Position numbers and translations under genes: made by a program. From Microbulbifer variabilis (GTDB lineage: Bacteria; Pseudomonadota; Gammaproteobacteria; Pseudomonadales; Cellvibrionaceae), in the NCBI RefSeq assembly GCF_020524905.1, contig NZ_JAIVKI010000001.1, forward strand, positions 1 through 64,000: a DNA stretch of 64,000 bases. The letters are read 5' to 3'. Positions 26,778-34,516 of the stretch are shown in pieces. Position 1 is the stretch's first letter; each line of letters begins with the position of its first letter. A model generated the notes under the pieces. The model saw only the letters and a program-made list of their open reading frames with translations. It was not told where the DNA came from and made no database searches.

Positions 26778-27158
26778 TTACTGTGGTTTTTGATTGTGAC
26801 TCTGCTGCAGTATTTTATTGACCTTTTCTAGCAGAGCCGGGTTGGATTTAATACTGCTGGCAATTTCCTGGTACTTACTCTTTGACAGTCCCGCCTTTTC
26901 AATAGCCGCGACCATTTTGCCCTGGGCTTCTTTATTGAGCGCTTCAGCTTCTTTGATATCGGCTGCGGCCTTAAGTTTGGGTGCATATTCTCGGCTCAGC
27001 ATCACAATCGAGCGGTAGGCATCGGCAAACTGCTTGAGCTGGGGCTCACTGAATGATGCTTTTGGGGCCTCAGCCTGGGGAGATGATGTCTGTGCGGCCG
27101 CAAAGGGCACTGTGAATAACAGAGCGAAAAGAGCGAGATACTTAAAAGGGAATTTCAT
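26778..27158 (-). CDS. secreted DUF4168-type protein
   Basis: A 126-residue protein from ATG 27158, preceded by CAGGAGTG; the frame stays open 20 codons upstream but the signal peptide MKFPFKYLALFALLFTVPFA starts here. Predicted cleavage is after FAAA. The mature part has EPQLKQFADAYRSIVML, a Lys/Ala/Glu-rich coiled segment, and LSKSKYQEIASSIKSNPALL, matching the DUF4168 pattern. Exported small helical protein without known function. It is downstream of the SLT lipoprotein gene on the same strand, 216 nt away. Confidence 0.75.
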   Translation of the reverse strand: MKFPFKYLALFALLFTVPFAAAQTSSPQAEAPKASFSEPQLKQFADAYRSIVMLSREYAPKLKAAADIKEAEALNKEAQGKMVAAIEKAGLSKSKYQEIASSIKSNPALLEKVNKILQQSHNQKPQ

Positions 27159-27374
27159 TGGGCACTCCTGAAAGTTTGGGGGCGCTTTTGCTTCTCTAAA
27201 GAAAACACCCAGCCACACTGCTCAAGTGCCCAGGTGTTGCTACGGAATCCGTTGGCAGTTGATAGCACTGGTGCAATCAACTCTGAGACATTAGTTTCAG
27301 GGTAGTCAGTTTCAGAGAGGCTGTGGCGCCAATCCTCGCAACCGGAGCAAATTTTATCGGCCCTAGCCTGGGGC

Positions 27375-27998
27375 CTAAAACAGGCCGAGGAATTTCCTGC
27401 GCTTTGGCAGTGACTGCTCACAGCGATTGAGTTGTTGCTGATAACGCTGCGCTTTCGCTGAAACCTTGTGGGAAACTCCCTTGAGCCAGGCTTTATTTTT
27501 AAAACTGCGACGGTTAAAGCCCCCGTGCCCTTCGTGATAGGCCAGGTAGAGGTGGTAAGCGTCATTTGCATGGATTTGGCATCGGCGTGCACTGGTGTTG
27601 TTGTACCAGCCAACAAAATCGATAGCATCGCGAAAATCATCCCTATCCGCCCCATAGTTAAAGCTGGAACGTTGATATACGCGCCAAGTATTGCCCAGGG
27701 CCTGGGCGTAGCCATAAGCGTCTGAGGGGCGGGGGCCGGGGATAAAGCCAAGAATCTTGGTACGGGGGGGGCGTGCATCGTGCACATAGCGCGATTCCTG
27801 GTGCAGTATGGCCATCATAACGGCCACAGGTGACCCCCATTTCTCCTCTGCGGCCTTGGCCTCCCGGTACCAACTCTTTTTCTCGCGGAAAATAGAACAG
27901 ATATTGTCTGGGTTACTGGGCGGGCTGGTGGTACAGCCCGCAATCAGGGTTATGGCGCCAAGCAGTGCGGCTAGCAGTTTCTTATTATTCTTTCCCAT
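27375..27998 (-). CDS. SLT-domain lytic transglycosylase lipoprotein
   Basis: A 207-residue lipoprotein (ITLIAGC, lipidated Cys22). The lysozyme-like SLT fold is shown by AVMMAILHQESRYVHDARPP, where Glu68 is the expected catalytic acid, then SDAYGYAQALGNTWRVYQ and AYHLYLAYHEGHGGFNR. It would cleave the glycan backbone of peptidoglycan from the inner face of the outer membrane. AAAGAG precedes the ATG, and the start lies 12 nt after the rpiA stop, so it is probably co-transcribed with rpiA. It is much shorter than MltC/MltF, close to the MltE size class. Confidence 0.82.
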   Translation of the reverse strand: MGKNNKKLLAALLGAITLIAGCTTSPPSNPDNICSIFREKKSWYREAKAAEEKWGSPVAVMMAILHQESRYVHDARPPRTKILGFIPGPRPSDAYGYAQALGNTWRVYQRSSFNYGADRDDFRDAIDFVGWYNNTSARRCQIHANDAYHLYLAYHEGHGGFNRRSFKNKAWLKGVSHKVSAKAQRYQQQLNRCEQSLPKRRKFLGLF

Positions 27999-28010
27999 AG
28001 TCTCTTTGAA

Positions 28011-28685
28011 TTATTGAGCGGTGAGGGTTTTCACTCCGGTACTGGTGCCGAGCAGCAGCACATTGGCTGGGCGCATGGCAAAGATCCCGTTAGTGACCAC
28101 GCCGGTGATATTGTTGATGGCGTCTTCCAGGTCTTTCGGTTGTTCGATCTTCAGGTTATACACATCCAAAATGGCGTTGCCGTTATCGGTGATCACACCC
28201 TGGCGGTAGACTGGATCTCCTCCCAGTTTGACCAGTTCGCGGGCCACCAGAGATCGGGCCATAGGAATCACTTCCACTGGCAAAGGAAAGTTTCCCAGGG
28301 TTTCTACCCACTTGCTTTCATCGGCAATGCAGATGAACTCTTCCGCGCAGGCAGCGACAATTTTCTCGCGGGTGAGGGCTGCACCACCGCCTTTGATTAG
28401 CTCCAGAGCGGGATTTGTCTCATCGGCACCATCCACATAAAACCGCATGCCGTCCACACTGTTCAGTTCATACACGGGAATACCGTGGGCCTTGAGTCTT
28501 TGTGCGGAAGCTTCAGAGCTGGCAACGGCGCCGTCAAATTGGCCTTTGATTTCAGCCAGGTAGTCAATAAAGAAATTGGCCGTGGAGCCGGTGCCGACGC
28601 CGACGATGGAGTCGGCCTCCAGACGCGGGGAGATATAGTCGATGGCGGCCCTAGCGGTGGCCTGCTTCAGTTCATCCTGGGTCAT
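28011..28685 (-). CDS. rpiA: ribose-5-phosphate isomerase A
   Basis: A 224-residue protein from ATG 28685 ([18 protein letters not shown]), which matches the normal RpiA start and length; the frame extends 22 codons upstream. Signatures are [16 protein letters not shown] (phosphate loop), [13 protein letters not shown] with the active-site Asp/Glu, and [15 protein letters not shown]. It interconverts ribulose-5-phosphate and ribose-5-phosphate in the pentose phosphate pathway. It is divergent from ilvA, an arrangement also known in Pseudomonas. Confidence 0.96.
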   Translation of the reverse strand: MTQDELKQATARAAIDYISPRLEADSIVGVGTGSTANFFIDYLAEIKGQFDGAVASSEASAQRLKAHGIPVYELNSVDGMRFYVDGADETNPALELIKGGGAALTREKIVAACAEEFICIADESKWVETLGNFPLPVEVIPMARSLVARELVKLGGDPVYRQGVITDNGNAILDVYNLKIEQPKDLEDAINNITGVVTNGIFAMRPANVLLLGTSTGVKTLTAQ

Positions 28686-28900
28686 AGGCTGGATAGTTTC
28701 CTGTGCAATTATTTCTGATTTAAATGCTTCTTTCGATAAAAAAAAGCGCAATATATATAAAAAAATGGCAATAATGCTAGCTAAGGATTAGACTGGCCTG
28801 CCGGTGTTGCGCATGTGGCGGTTGCCCTACCGCCCGCTCCTGCTACTACGCTTGCCTGAGTCGCGCACAGAAATTAACCGCAACGGCAATTGATACAGCC

Positions 28901-30415
28901 ATGCCCAAGTCCTATATCAAGCGCATTTTAGACGCGCGCATTTACGATGTCGCCACCGAGACGCCTTTGGAGCCGATGCGCCAGTTGTCGCACCGTCTTG
29001 GCAATCGGATTCTACTCAAGCGGGAAGACCTGCAGCCGGTATTTTCTTTCAAGATTCGCGGCGCCTATAACAAGCTGCTGCAATTACCTCCGGAGCAGCG
29101 AGCGCGCGGCGTGATAGCCGCCTCTGCGGGCAATCACGCCCAGGGCTTGGCAATGGGAGCCGCGCAACTGGGGGTGCGCGCGACTATTGTGATGCCGAAG
29201 ACCACTCCCCAAATTAAGGTCAACGCTGTTCGTATGCTCGGTGCTGAAGTGGTGTTGCACGGGGATACCTTTGATGAGGCTGCCAGTCGCGCCCAGCAGC
29301 TGGTGCAGGAACGCGATCTGGTGTTTGTACATCCCTATGATGATCCAGATGTGATCGCGGGCCAGGGCACTGTGGCCATGGAGTTATTGCGCCAACACTC
29401 CGGTAACCTCGAGGCGGTTTTTATCCCCGTCGGCGGCGGTGGGCTCGCCGCGGGTATGGCGGCTTATATTAAATATGTGAGGCCAGAGACTCGAGTCTAT
29501 GCTGTGGAACCCGAGGAGGCCGCCTGCCTCAAAGCGGCCCTGGACAGCGGTGAGCGCGTACGCTTGCCACAAGTAGGGTTATTTGCCGATGGGGTTGCAG
29601 TAGCGCAGATTGGCCTGGAGACTTTTCGTATTTTGCGCGAAACGGTGGATGGCGTGATCACGGTAAGCACCGATGAAATTTGTGCGGCGATCAAGGATAT
29701 TTTTGAGGATACCCGCTCAATCGCCGAACCCGCCGGGGCAGTTGGTCTGGCCGGTTTAAAAAAATACGCAGAACAGAGTGGCGGTCGCAATGAGGCACTC
29801 GCGACAGTGTGTAGCGGCGCCAATATCAATTTTGACCGGCTGCGCTATATCAGTGAGCGCACGGAAATTGGCGAGAAGCGCGAGGCGGTACTGGCCGTGC
29901 GTATCGAAGAGCGACCGGGTAGCTACCTACGCTTCTGTCGTGACCTTGGGGACCGCGCTATCACAGAATTTAATTATCGTTATGCAGGGGATGGCGAGGC
30001 GCATATTTTTGTTGGTTTGCAGGTATCTGCCGGCAGTGACCGCAGCCAATTGGTTGAGCGGTTGGAGCGTAAAGGCTACAGCGTAACTGATCTCACCGAT
30101 AATGAAATGGCCAAATTGCACATCCGCCACTTGGTTGGTGGGCGGGTTCCAGGCCTGCGCCATGAGGTTGTCTACCGATTTGAGTTTCCCGAGCGCCCCG
30201 GCGCGCTGCGCAAATTTCTCGAGCAACTAGCAGGACGCTGGAATATCACCCTGTTTCACTATCGGAATCACGGTGCCGCATATGGCAGGGTACTTGCTGG
30301 CCTGCAGGTAGAGCCCTCGGAACGTGAGCAGCTGTTGGATCTACTGGAGCAATTGCAGTTTCCTTTTTGGGATGAAACTGAAAACCCTGCTTACCGTTTT
30401 TTTCTGGGTAACTAA
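28901..30415 (+). CDS. ilvA: threonine ammonia-lyase, biosynthetic
   Basis: A 504-residue PLP enzyme of the long biosynthetic form. The PLP lysine is Lys51 in FSFKIRGAYNK, with ASAGNHAQGLA and VGGGGLAAGMAAYIKY in the catalytic domain. Two ACT-like regulatory repeats follow (KREAVLAVRIEERPGSYLRF and VYRFEFPERPGALRKFLEQL), which in this family bind isoleucine and valine for feedback control. It deaminates threonine to 2-oxobutanoate, the first step of isoleucine synthesis. Downstream ilvD at the window end belongs to the same pathway. Confidence 0.97.
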   Translation: MPKSYIKRILDARIYDVATETPLEPMRQLSHRLGNRILLKREDLQPVFSFKIRGAYNKLLQLPPEQRARGVIAASAGNHAQGLAMGAAQLGVRATIVMPKTTPQIKVNAVRMLGAEVVLHGDTFDEAASRAQQLVQERDLVFVHPYDDPDVIAGQGTVAMELLRQHSGNLEAVFIPVGGGGLAAGMAAYIKYVRPETRVYAVEPEEAACLKAALDSGERVRLPQVGLFADGVAVAQIGLETFRILRETVDGVITVSTDEICAAIKDIFEDTRSIAEPAGAVGLAGLKKYAEQSGGRNEALATVCSGANINFDRLRYISERTEIGEKREAVLAVRIEERPGSYLRFCRDLGDRAITEFNYRYAGDGEAHIFVGLQVSAGSDRSQLVERLERKGYSVTDLTDNEMAKLHIRHLVGGRVPGLRHEVVYRFEFPERPGALRKFLEQLAGRWNITLFHYRNHGAAYGRVLAGLQVEPSEREQLLDLLEQLQFPFWDETENPAYRFFLGN

Positions 30416-30660
30416 ACCTGACTAAAGGGCTTGCTGAGTAAGATGTCTCACCAAGTTTTTCTCTCGTAGACCAGGGGATTAGTTTTGTCGAACTTTCTTG
30501 TGCAAAAATGCGACAAAAAACGCAGAAAATATTCAATAAACGGTTACTATTCCGACGATTGTTGAGTATCTTCTTTGGTCGTGGAACTTTTGCTATGGCT
30601 TAGGTCATAAGCGGGGTGAAACGCATATAACAAAAAAATTGATCGTACAGGATGGTCCCA

Positions 30661-30798
30661 ATGAAAGCCGATGCGCTGACAATCGCCGTGGTTGTCTTTG
30701 TCGCGGGCGTTCTGCTGAGCACTAGTGGTTTGACCGAGGTATTTGCCTCGGAAAAGGAACCGCCAGCTGCTCTGCAACAGGGAGTGGTTACCCGTTAG
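30661..30798 (+). CDS. 45-aa single-membrane-helix peptide
   Basis: ATG 30661 opens a 45-codon frame: MKADALTIAVVVFVAGVLLS, then TSGLTEVFASEKEPPAALQQ, ending GVVTR. AGGA lies 8 nt upstream. Residues 7-20 are strongly hydrophobic, so it is either a one-helix membrane peptide or a short exported peptide with cleavage near VFA|SEK. A strong intrinsic terminator starts 36 nt after the stop, and the gene stands in a 245-nt gap after ilvA, consistent with its own unit. No family recognised. The clean start, ribosome binding site, hydrophobic core and terminator argue for a real gene. Confidence 0.6.
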   Translation: MKADALTIAVVVFVAGVLLSTSGLTEVFASEKEPPAALQQGVVTR

Positions 30799-30833
30799 GC
30801 TTATGCCGGGGGGCGCTCTGCCCGAGCACAAAC

Positions 30834-30870
30834 AAAAAAGGCCGGATACCTTTGGTATTCGGCCTTTTTT
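30834..30870. terminator. strong bidirectional terminator
   Basis: A 17-bp stem (AAAAAAGGCCGGATACC with GGTATTCGGCCTTTTTT, one G-U pair) and a TTT loop. It provides T6 tails on both strands, serving the small peptide gene on the plus strand and the folate cyclo-ligase gene on the minus strand. Confidence 0.95.
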
Positions 30871-30943
30871 GTTCACGGTGTAGTAATTGAGTTATCCGGT
30901 TACAGTCAGGGCTAGGTGCGCCAGGGTATTTCCGTTGCATCCT

Positions 30944-31522
30944 CTACCGGCAGCGATAGATACGCTGCTCTGTCACCACCATATCGAGGGGAATATCCCA
31001 GTTATCTGTCGGCAGCTGTTCCACACACTGTAATTGGTGGGCAGCGCCAATCAGTTGCGGACTGCTTCCTGGCAGCAGTTGCTTATGTTCAAAAGTGCGA
31101 TCGTAAAAACCTGCCCCCATACCCAGGCGGGCGCCATTGGGGTCGAAAGCTACCAGGGGTACAAGCACCAGGTCCAACAGGCCTGCGGCGCGGCTGGGGC
31201 TTCGCACTGGCTCGGGAATATCGAAGCGGTTGCGAAATGGTAGCGGGCTGCCACTCCACTGCTTAAAACCAAGATGCGGATGCGGCTCCACAGGTAATAC
31301 CGGTAGATAAAAACATTTCTCGGGAAAGCGTTGTAGCAAAGGGCGAATGTCCAGCTCACCATCCATCGGCCAGTAGATACCAATATGGCGGGCGCGCTTC
31401 ATCTGCGGAATCCGGCTCAAGAGCGTTATTGCCGCGCGGCCGTGCAAGCGTTGCTGATAGGCGCTGAGCCGCCTTCGCTCTGCGCGCATGTACCGGCGCA
31501 GTTGCGTCTTATTTTCGCTCAT
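30944..31522 (-). CDS. 5-formyltetrahydrofolate cyclo-ligase
   Basis: A 192-residue protein from ATG 31522; the open frame continues upstream through the 6S RNA gene, which is not coding. It has a basic N-terminus (KTQLRRYMRAERRRL), IGIYWPMDGELD, and the ATP/Mg signature GARLGMGAGFYDRTF. It converts 5-formyl-THF to 5,10-methenyl-THF with ATP. Its position just downstream of 6S RNA and zapA is the conserved gammaproteobacterial arrangement (E. coli ygfA/fau), so it is probably transcribed by read-through from the 6S RNA promoter. Confidence 0.93.
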   Translation of the reverse strand: MSENKTQLRRYMRAERRRLSAYQQRLHGRAAITLLSRIPQMKRARHIGIYWPMDGELDIRPLLQRFPEKCFYLPVLPVEPHPHLGFKQWSGSPLPFRNRFDIPEPVRSPSRAAGLLDLVLVPLVAFDPNGARLGMGAGFYDRTFEHKQLLPGSSPQLIGAAHQLQCVEQLPTDNWDIPLDMVVTEQRIYRCR

Positions 31523-31549
31523 CAATTGGGGGAGTATTGGGAAAGAAAT

Positions 31550-31728
31550 AGGAACCCCGAGTTGCGGCTGTAGACGGGGCCTTGAACCGTAAGGTTCAAG
31601 GTGGCGGTCTCCGGAGTACATAAGGCTTTCCGCTACATGGCGGACATGCGCACCAGCACCCGCTGGAAACCACCAGGGTAAGATTATCGGCTCAAGGACA
31701 TAGTCTGCTGGCCAACACCCCAGGGTAT
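31550..31728 (-). ncRNA. ssrS: 6S RNA
   Basis: Between zapA and the folate cyclo-ligase gene the minus strand carries the hallmark 6S segments: CTTGAGCCGATAATCTT near the 5' side, a central GCATGTCCGCC...GCGGAAAGCC region, and the 3' hairpin ACCTTGAACC-TTA-CGGTTCAAGG, all in the same order as in the E. coli RNA. The 5' end is placed near 31728 from the -10 box; the 3' end near 31550 is estimated from the terminal stem (GTTG/CAAC and flanks). Known role: it mimics an open promoter and sequesters sigma70 RNA polymerase in stationary phase. Confidence 0.93.
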
Positions 31729-31734
31729 GTACCA

Positions 31735-31764
31735 ATTATAACTTGTTGAAAGGGGGGCTGTTAA
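31735..31764 (-). promoter_or_regulatory. sigma70 promoter of 6S RNA
   Basis: On the minus strand TTAACA (31764-31759) and a perfect TATAAT (31740-31735) are 18 nt apart. The predicted start at about 31728 falls exactly at the expected 5' end of 6S RNA. Confidence 0.8.
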
Positions 31765-31804
31765 CCGCAAAATTTGATGTTTTGCCATACCACCCATAAT
31801 AGAG

Positions 31805-32131
31805 TTATGACTGAGCCTTTTCTGGGTCGGTATCTCCCAAGGCGTCATGTACCTTGTTCTGCAGCCGCTCTAGGATTTCTTTCTGCAGCGGAATGCTACT
31901 CAATTCTGCTTTTGCCTGGATAAGCTCGTGGGCAATATTGAGTGCGGCCATGACCGCGATACGCTCGACGCCGATGACGGTGCCGGTGCTGCGGATTCGA
32001 GACATACGCTCATTGAGTAATTGTGCGGAAGCCAGTAGCCCAGCGCGCTCTCTGTCAGCACAGGCAACACGGTACTCTTTTCCGAGAATGGAAACGGTGA
32101 CGGTTTCAGAAGTTAATGCAGTGTCAGCCAT
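31805..32131 (-). CDS. zapA: cell division protein ZapA
   Basis: A 108-residue protein. The N-terminal VTVSILGKEYRVACADRERAGL and the helix LLNERMSRIRSTGTVIGVERIAVMAALNIAHELI are typical of ZapA, followed by the C-terminal coiled coil. ZapA binds and bundles FtsZ filaments at the division site. Its start codon overlaps the stop of the upstream TIGR02449 gene (shared base at 32131), so they are translationally coupled. 6S RNA follows, as in E. coli. Confidence 0.93.
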   Translation of the reverse strand: MADTALTSETVTVSILGKEYRVACADRERAGLLASAQLLNERMSRIRSTGTVIGVERIAVMAALNIAHELIQAKAELSSIPLQKEILERLQNKVHDALGDTDPEKAQS

Positions 32132-32334
32132 TAGGATTCTTGCGTTAGCCCTTTGAGACGATTAATCATAGCTTCGACCCGCGAGCGGGCGGCCTCATTA
32201 TTTTTAATTAAGCGCTGGCGTTCACGCAGCCAATCGGCTTCCTGCCGGCGCAGTTCACGATTGTCATTGGCCAGCTGTTGGCAGCGGGCGATCAGTGAAT
32301 CTACGGTGCTTTCTAACGCTTGCAGCTTATCCAT
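32131..32334 (-). CDS. TIGR02449-family small coiled-coil protein (ZapB-like)
   Basis: A 67-residue protein, almost wholly coiled coil: KLQALESTVDSLIARCQQLA, then NDNRELRRQEADWLRERQRL. CAGGAAAT precedes the ATG. This is the small family encoded next to zapA in many gammaproteobacteria; it resembles ZapB in heptad pattern, and a role in division is suggested by the translational overlap with zapA. No direct function is established as far as I know. Confidence 0.85.
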   Translation of the reverse strand: MDKLQALESTVDSLIARCQQLANDNRELRRQEADWLRERQRLIKNNEAARSRVEAMINRLKGLTQES

Positions 32335-32396
32335 ATTTCCTGCGTTTGAGGTCTACGTCTGGGTTCGCAACACGACAGACTGCGAGGGATTCCGCT

Positions 32397-32425
32397 ACTA
32401 TATTGCCGGCGAAATGGTGGGTCAA
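32397..32425 (-). promoter_or_regulatory. sigma70 promoter of the TIGR02449-zapA unit
   Basis: On the minus strand TTGACC (32425-32420) and TATAGT (32402-32397) are separated by exactly 17 nt. This places transcription start near 32390, about 55 nt upstream of the TIGR02449 start codon. Confidence 0.7.
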
Positions 32426-32540
32426 TCGCTCCACCTGCGTGAACAATCACAAAATCGTGCCGAGGACCCAGTTCTCAGGCTTGTTGCTGCCAACGCAGCG
32501 CATCGAATCTATCCTGATCAAGAAAAACTGTGCGGTAATC

Positions 32541-33095
32541 ATGACTTCAGAACACAACCGATTTGAACAACTCGCCAACACCATCCTCTCCGCTGGTGGC
32601 CAGGTAGACCCCAGCGAGTTACACGGCTTTATCTGTGGCATGTTGGCTGCCGGGGCCGAACCAGATAAAAAACGCTGGCAAAAAGAACTGGCGGAGTTAC
32701 TCGATTTAGAGGCGATGCCGGCAGATCTGGATCGGGATTTGTTGCAATTGACGGAGGAAAGCCGCAAGCAACTGGACGGCTCAGATTTCTCTTTTCGGCT
32801 GGTCCTCTGTGACGACGAGGATATTGTCAGCCGAGCCTTGGCTTTGGGGCACTGGTGTGAGGGTTTTTTACACGGATTTGGCGTTGGCAGTGCCAAGGTG
32901 AAGCTACAGCCCACCAGTGAAGAAGCGCTCAAAGATATCGGTGCCATCTCACAGGTCGATGCCGATCATGTTGAAGAGAGTGAAGAAACCGAGCAGCAGT
33001 TAATTGAACTGCAGGAATATGTACGGGTTGCGGTGCTCAATATTTTTACCGAAGTGCGTGGAAGTCACTCCGGCAGTGGTCCCACCGTCCACTGA
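32541..33095 (+). CDS. UPF0149 (YgfB/YecA-like) protein
   Basis: A 184-residue acidic protein from ATG 32541. The frame is open from 32295 but the family starts here (TSEHNRFEQLANTILSAGGQ, then ELHGFICGMLAAG). Conserved stretches LGHWCEGFLHGFGVG and ELQEYVRVAVLNIFTEV fit YgfB. In Pseudomonas, YgfB modulates antibiotic-resistance gene expression, as I recall; the biochemical role here is not shown. Its stop overlaps the start of pepP (TGATG at 33093-33097), as in the conserved ygfB-pepP-ubiH-ubiI line. Confidence 0.9.
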   Translation: MTSEHNRFEQLANTILSAGGQVDPSELHGFICGMLAAGAEPDKKRWQKELAELLDLEAMPADLDRDLLQLTEESRKQLDGSDFSFRLVLCDDEDIVSRALALGHWCEGFLHGFGVGSAKVKLQPTSEEALKDIGAISQVDADHVEESEETEQQLIELQEYVRVAVLNIFTEVRGSHSGSGPTVH

Positions 33096-34450
33096 TGTGC
33101 CGCAGTGAACGCGAAAAAGATCCAGTGATTAGCAAGGCGGAATATGCCCGCCGCCGCGTCCGGCTAATGGCTGAGTTGGTCCCAAATAGCTTGGCGATAA
33201 TCTCCTCGGCCGGGGAGCAGTTGCGTTCCCGTGATACCTACTTTCCATTTCGGCAGGATAGCGATTTTCTTTATTTAACTGGCTTCGATGAGCCGGAATC
33301 ATTACTGGTACTTTTACCCGGCCGTAGCCAGGGAGACACTCTGTTGTTTTGTCGTGAGCGCGACAAGGATAAAGAGCTTTGGGATGGGCCGCGTCTGGGG
33401 CCCGAGCACGCCGTGACCCAATTGGGTCTCTCGGATGCTTTTCCCATCGGCGATCTCGACGATATTCTGCCCGGATTACTGGAAGGGCGAGAGCGTATTT
33501 ACTTCCCTATGGGACGCTATGCCCACTTGGATCGACGCTTGCGCGCTTACCTACAGGCGATTGATGAGGCGCCTTCCAGTAATGGCGCGCCGGAAATGGT
33601 GGATCTGGATTATCAGCTGCGCGAGCTGCGTCTGGTAAAGAGCGAGCAAGAATTGGATTTAATGGCTCGTGCCGGGGAGATTAGCGCTGAGGCACATCGC
33701 TGCGCCATGGCGCGCTGCCAGCCAGGACTTTATGAATACCAGTTGGAGGCGGCACTCTTGCACAGCTTTATGGATGCTGGTGCGCGGGAAACCGCCTACC
33801 CGACAATAGTCGGCAGTGGCCATAATGCGCTTATCATGCACTACTGCAGCAATAAGGCGCGGATGCGTGATGGCGACTTGGTGTTGGTGGATGCGGGCTG
33901 TGAATACCGGGGTTATGTCGCCGATATCACCCGAACCTACCCCGTCAATGGCCGCTTTAGCAGCCCGCAAAAGGCCGTATATGAAATCGTTCTGGCGGCG
34001 CAGGCCGCGGCGATGGAGCAGGTATGTGTGGGCAACCACTGGGATCAGCCACATGAAACCAGTGTTGAAGTGATCACACGCGGCTTGCTGGACTTAGGGT
34101 TGTTGCAAGGGGACTTACGCGAACTGATAGATTCAGGCGCCTACCAACGCTTTTATATGCACCGCGTTGGGCACTGGCTGGGAATGGATGTGCACGATGT
34201 GGGCGATTACCGAGTACAAGGGGCCTGGCGGCAGCTGGAAGCAGGCATGGTGATGACCATAGAGCCTGGTATTTATATTCCGGCAAACGATGAGCGGATA
34301 CCTTCCGAATTTCGCGGCATGGGGATTCGTATTGAGGATGATGTCGCGCTTACTCCCGATGGGTTGAGAGTGCTTTCTGAGGCCGCACCAAAAACCGTTA
34401 ATGACATTGAATACACCATGCGCCACGGGCGGGATTTACTGACCCGTTAA
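33095..34450 (+). CDS. pepP: Xaa-Pro aminopeptidase
   Basis: A 451-residue M24B peptidase. The N-terminal domain has DTYFPFRQDSDFLYLTGFDEPE. The pita-bread catalytic domain has metal ligands in LVLVDAGCEYRGYVADITRTYPV (two Asp), VGHWLGMDVHD (His), MTIEPGIYI (Glu) and GIRIEDDVALT (Glu). It removes N-terminal residues preceding proline. The start at ATG 33095 overlaps the ygfB stop; a GTG ten codons in (33125) is an alternative. Close to E. coli PepP in length and motif order. Confidence 0.96.
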   Translation: MCRSEREKDPVISKAEYARRRVRLMAELVPNSLAIISSAGEQLRSRDTYFPFRQDSDFLYLTGFDEPESLLVLLPGRSQGDTLLFCRERDKDKELWDGPRLGPEHAVTQLGLSDAFPIGDLDDILPGLLEGRERIYFPMGRYAHLDRRLRAYLQAIDEAPSSNGAPEMVDLDYQLRELRLVKSEQELDLMARAGEISAEAHRCAMARCQPGLYEYQLEAALLHSFMDAGARETAYPTIVGSGHNALIMHYCSNKARMRDGDLVLVDAGCEYRGYVADITRTYPVNGRFSSPQKAVYEIVLAAQAAAMEQVCVGNHWDQPHETSVEVITRGLLDLGLLQGDLRELIDSGAYQRFYMHRVGHWLGMDVHDVGDYRVQGAWRQLEAGMVMTIEPGIYIPANDERIPSEFRGMGIRIEDDVALTPDGLRVLSEAAPKTVNDIEYTMRHGRDLLTR

Positions 34451-34516
34451 TGTATTTCGAGATTTTGTTTTTCAGTGTGCAGAGCTATTTCGGGCACTGA
34501 GCAGGGGGAGAATTTT

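Noticed and set aside
30590-30615. Possible sigma54 promoter (TGGAAC...TTGC) before the 45-aa gene
   Set aside because: The GG and GC elements are 7 nt apart instead of the required 10.
31523-31735. 71-residue N-terminal extension of the folate cyclo-ligase
   Set aside because: This DNA is the 6S RNA gene and its promoter; the ligase family starts at 31522.
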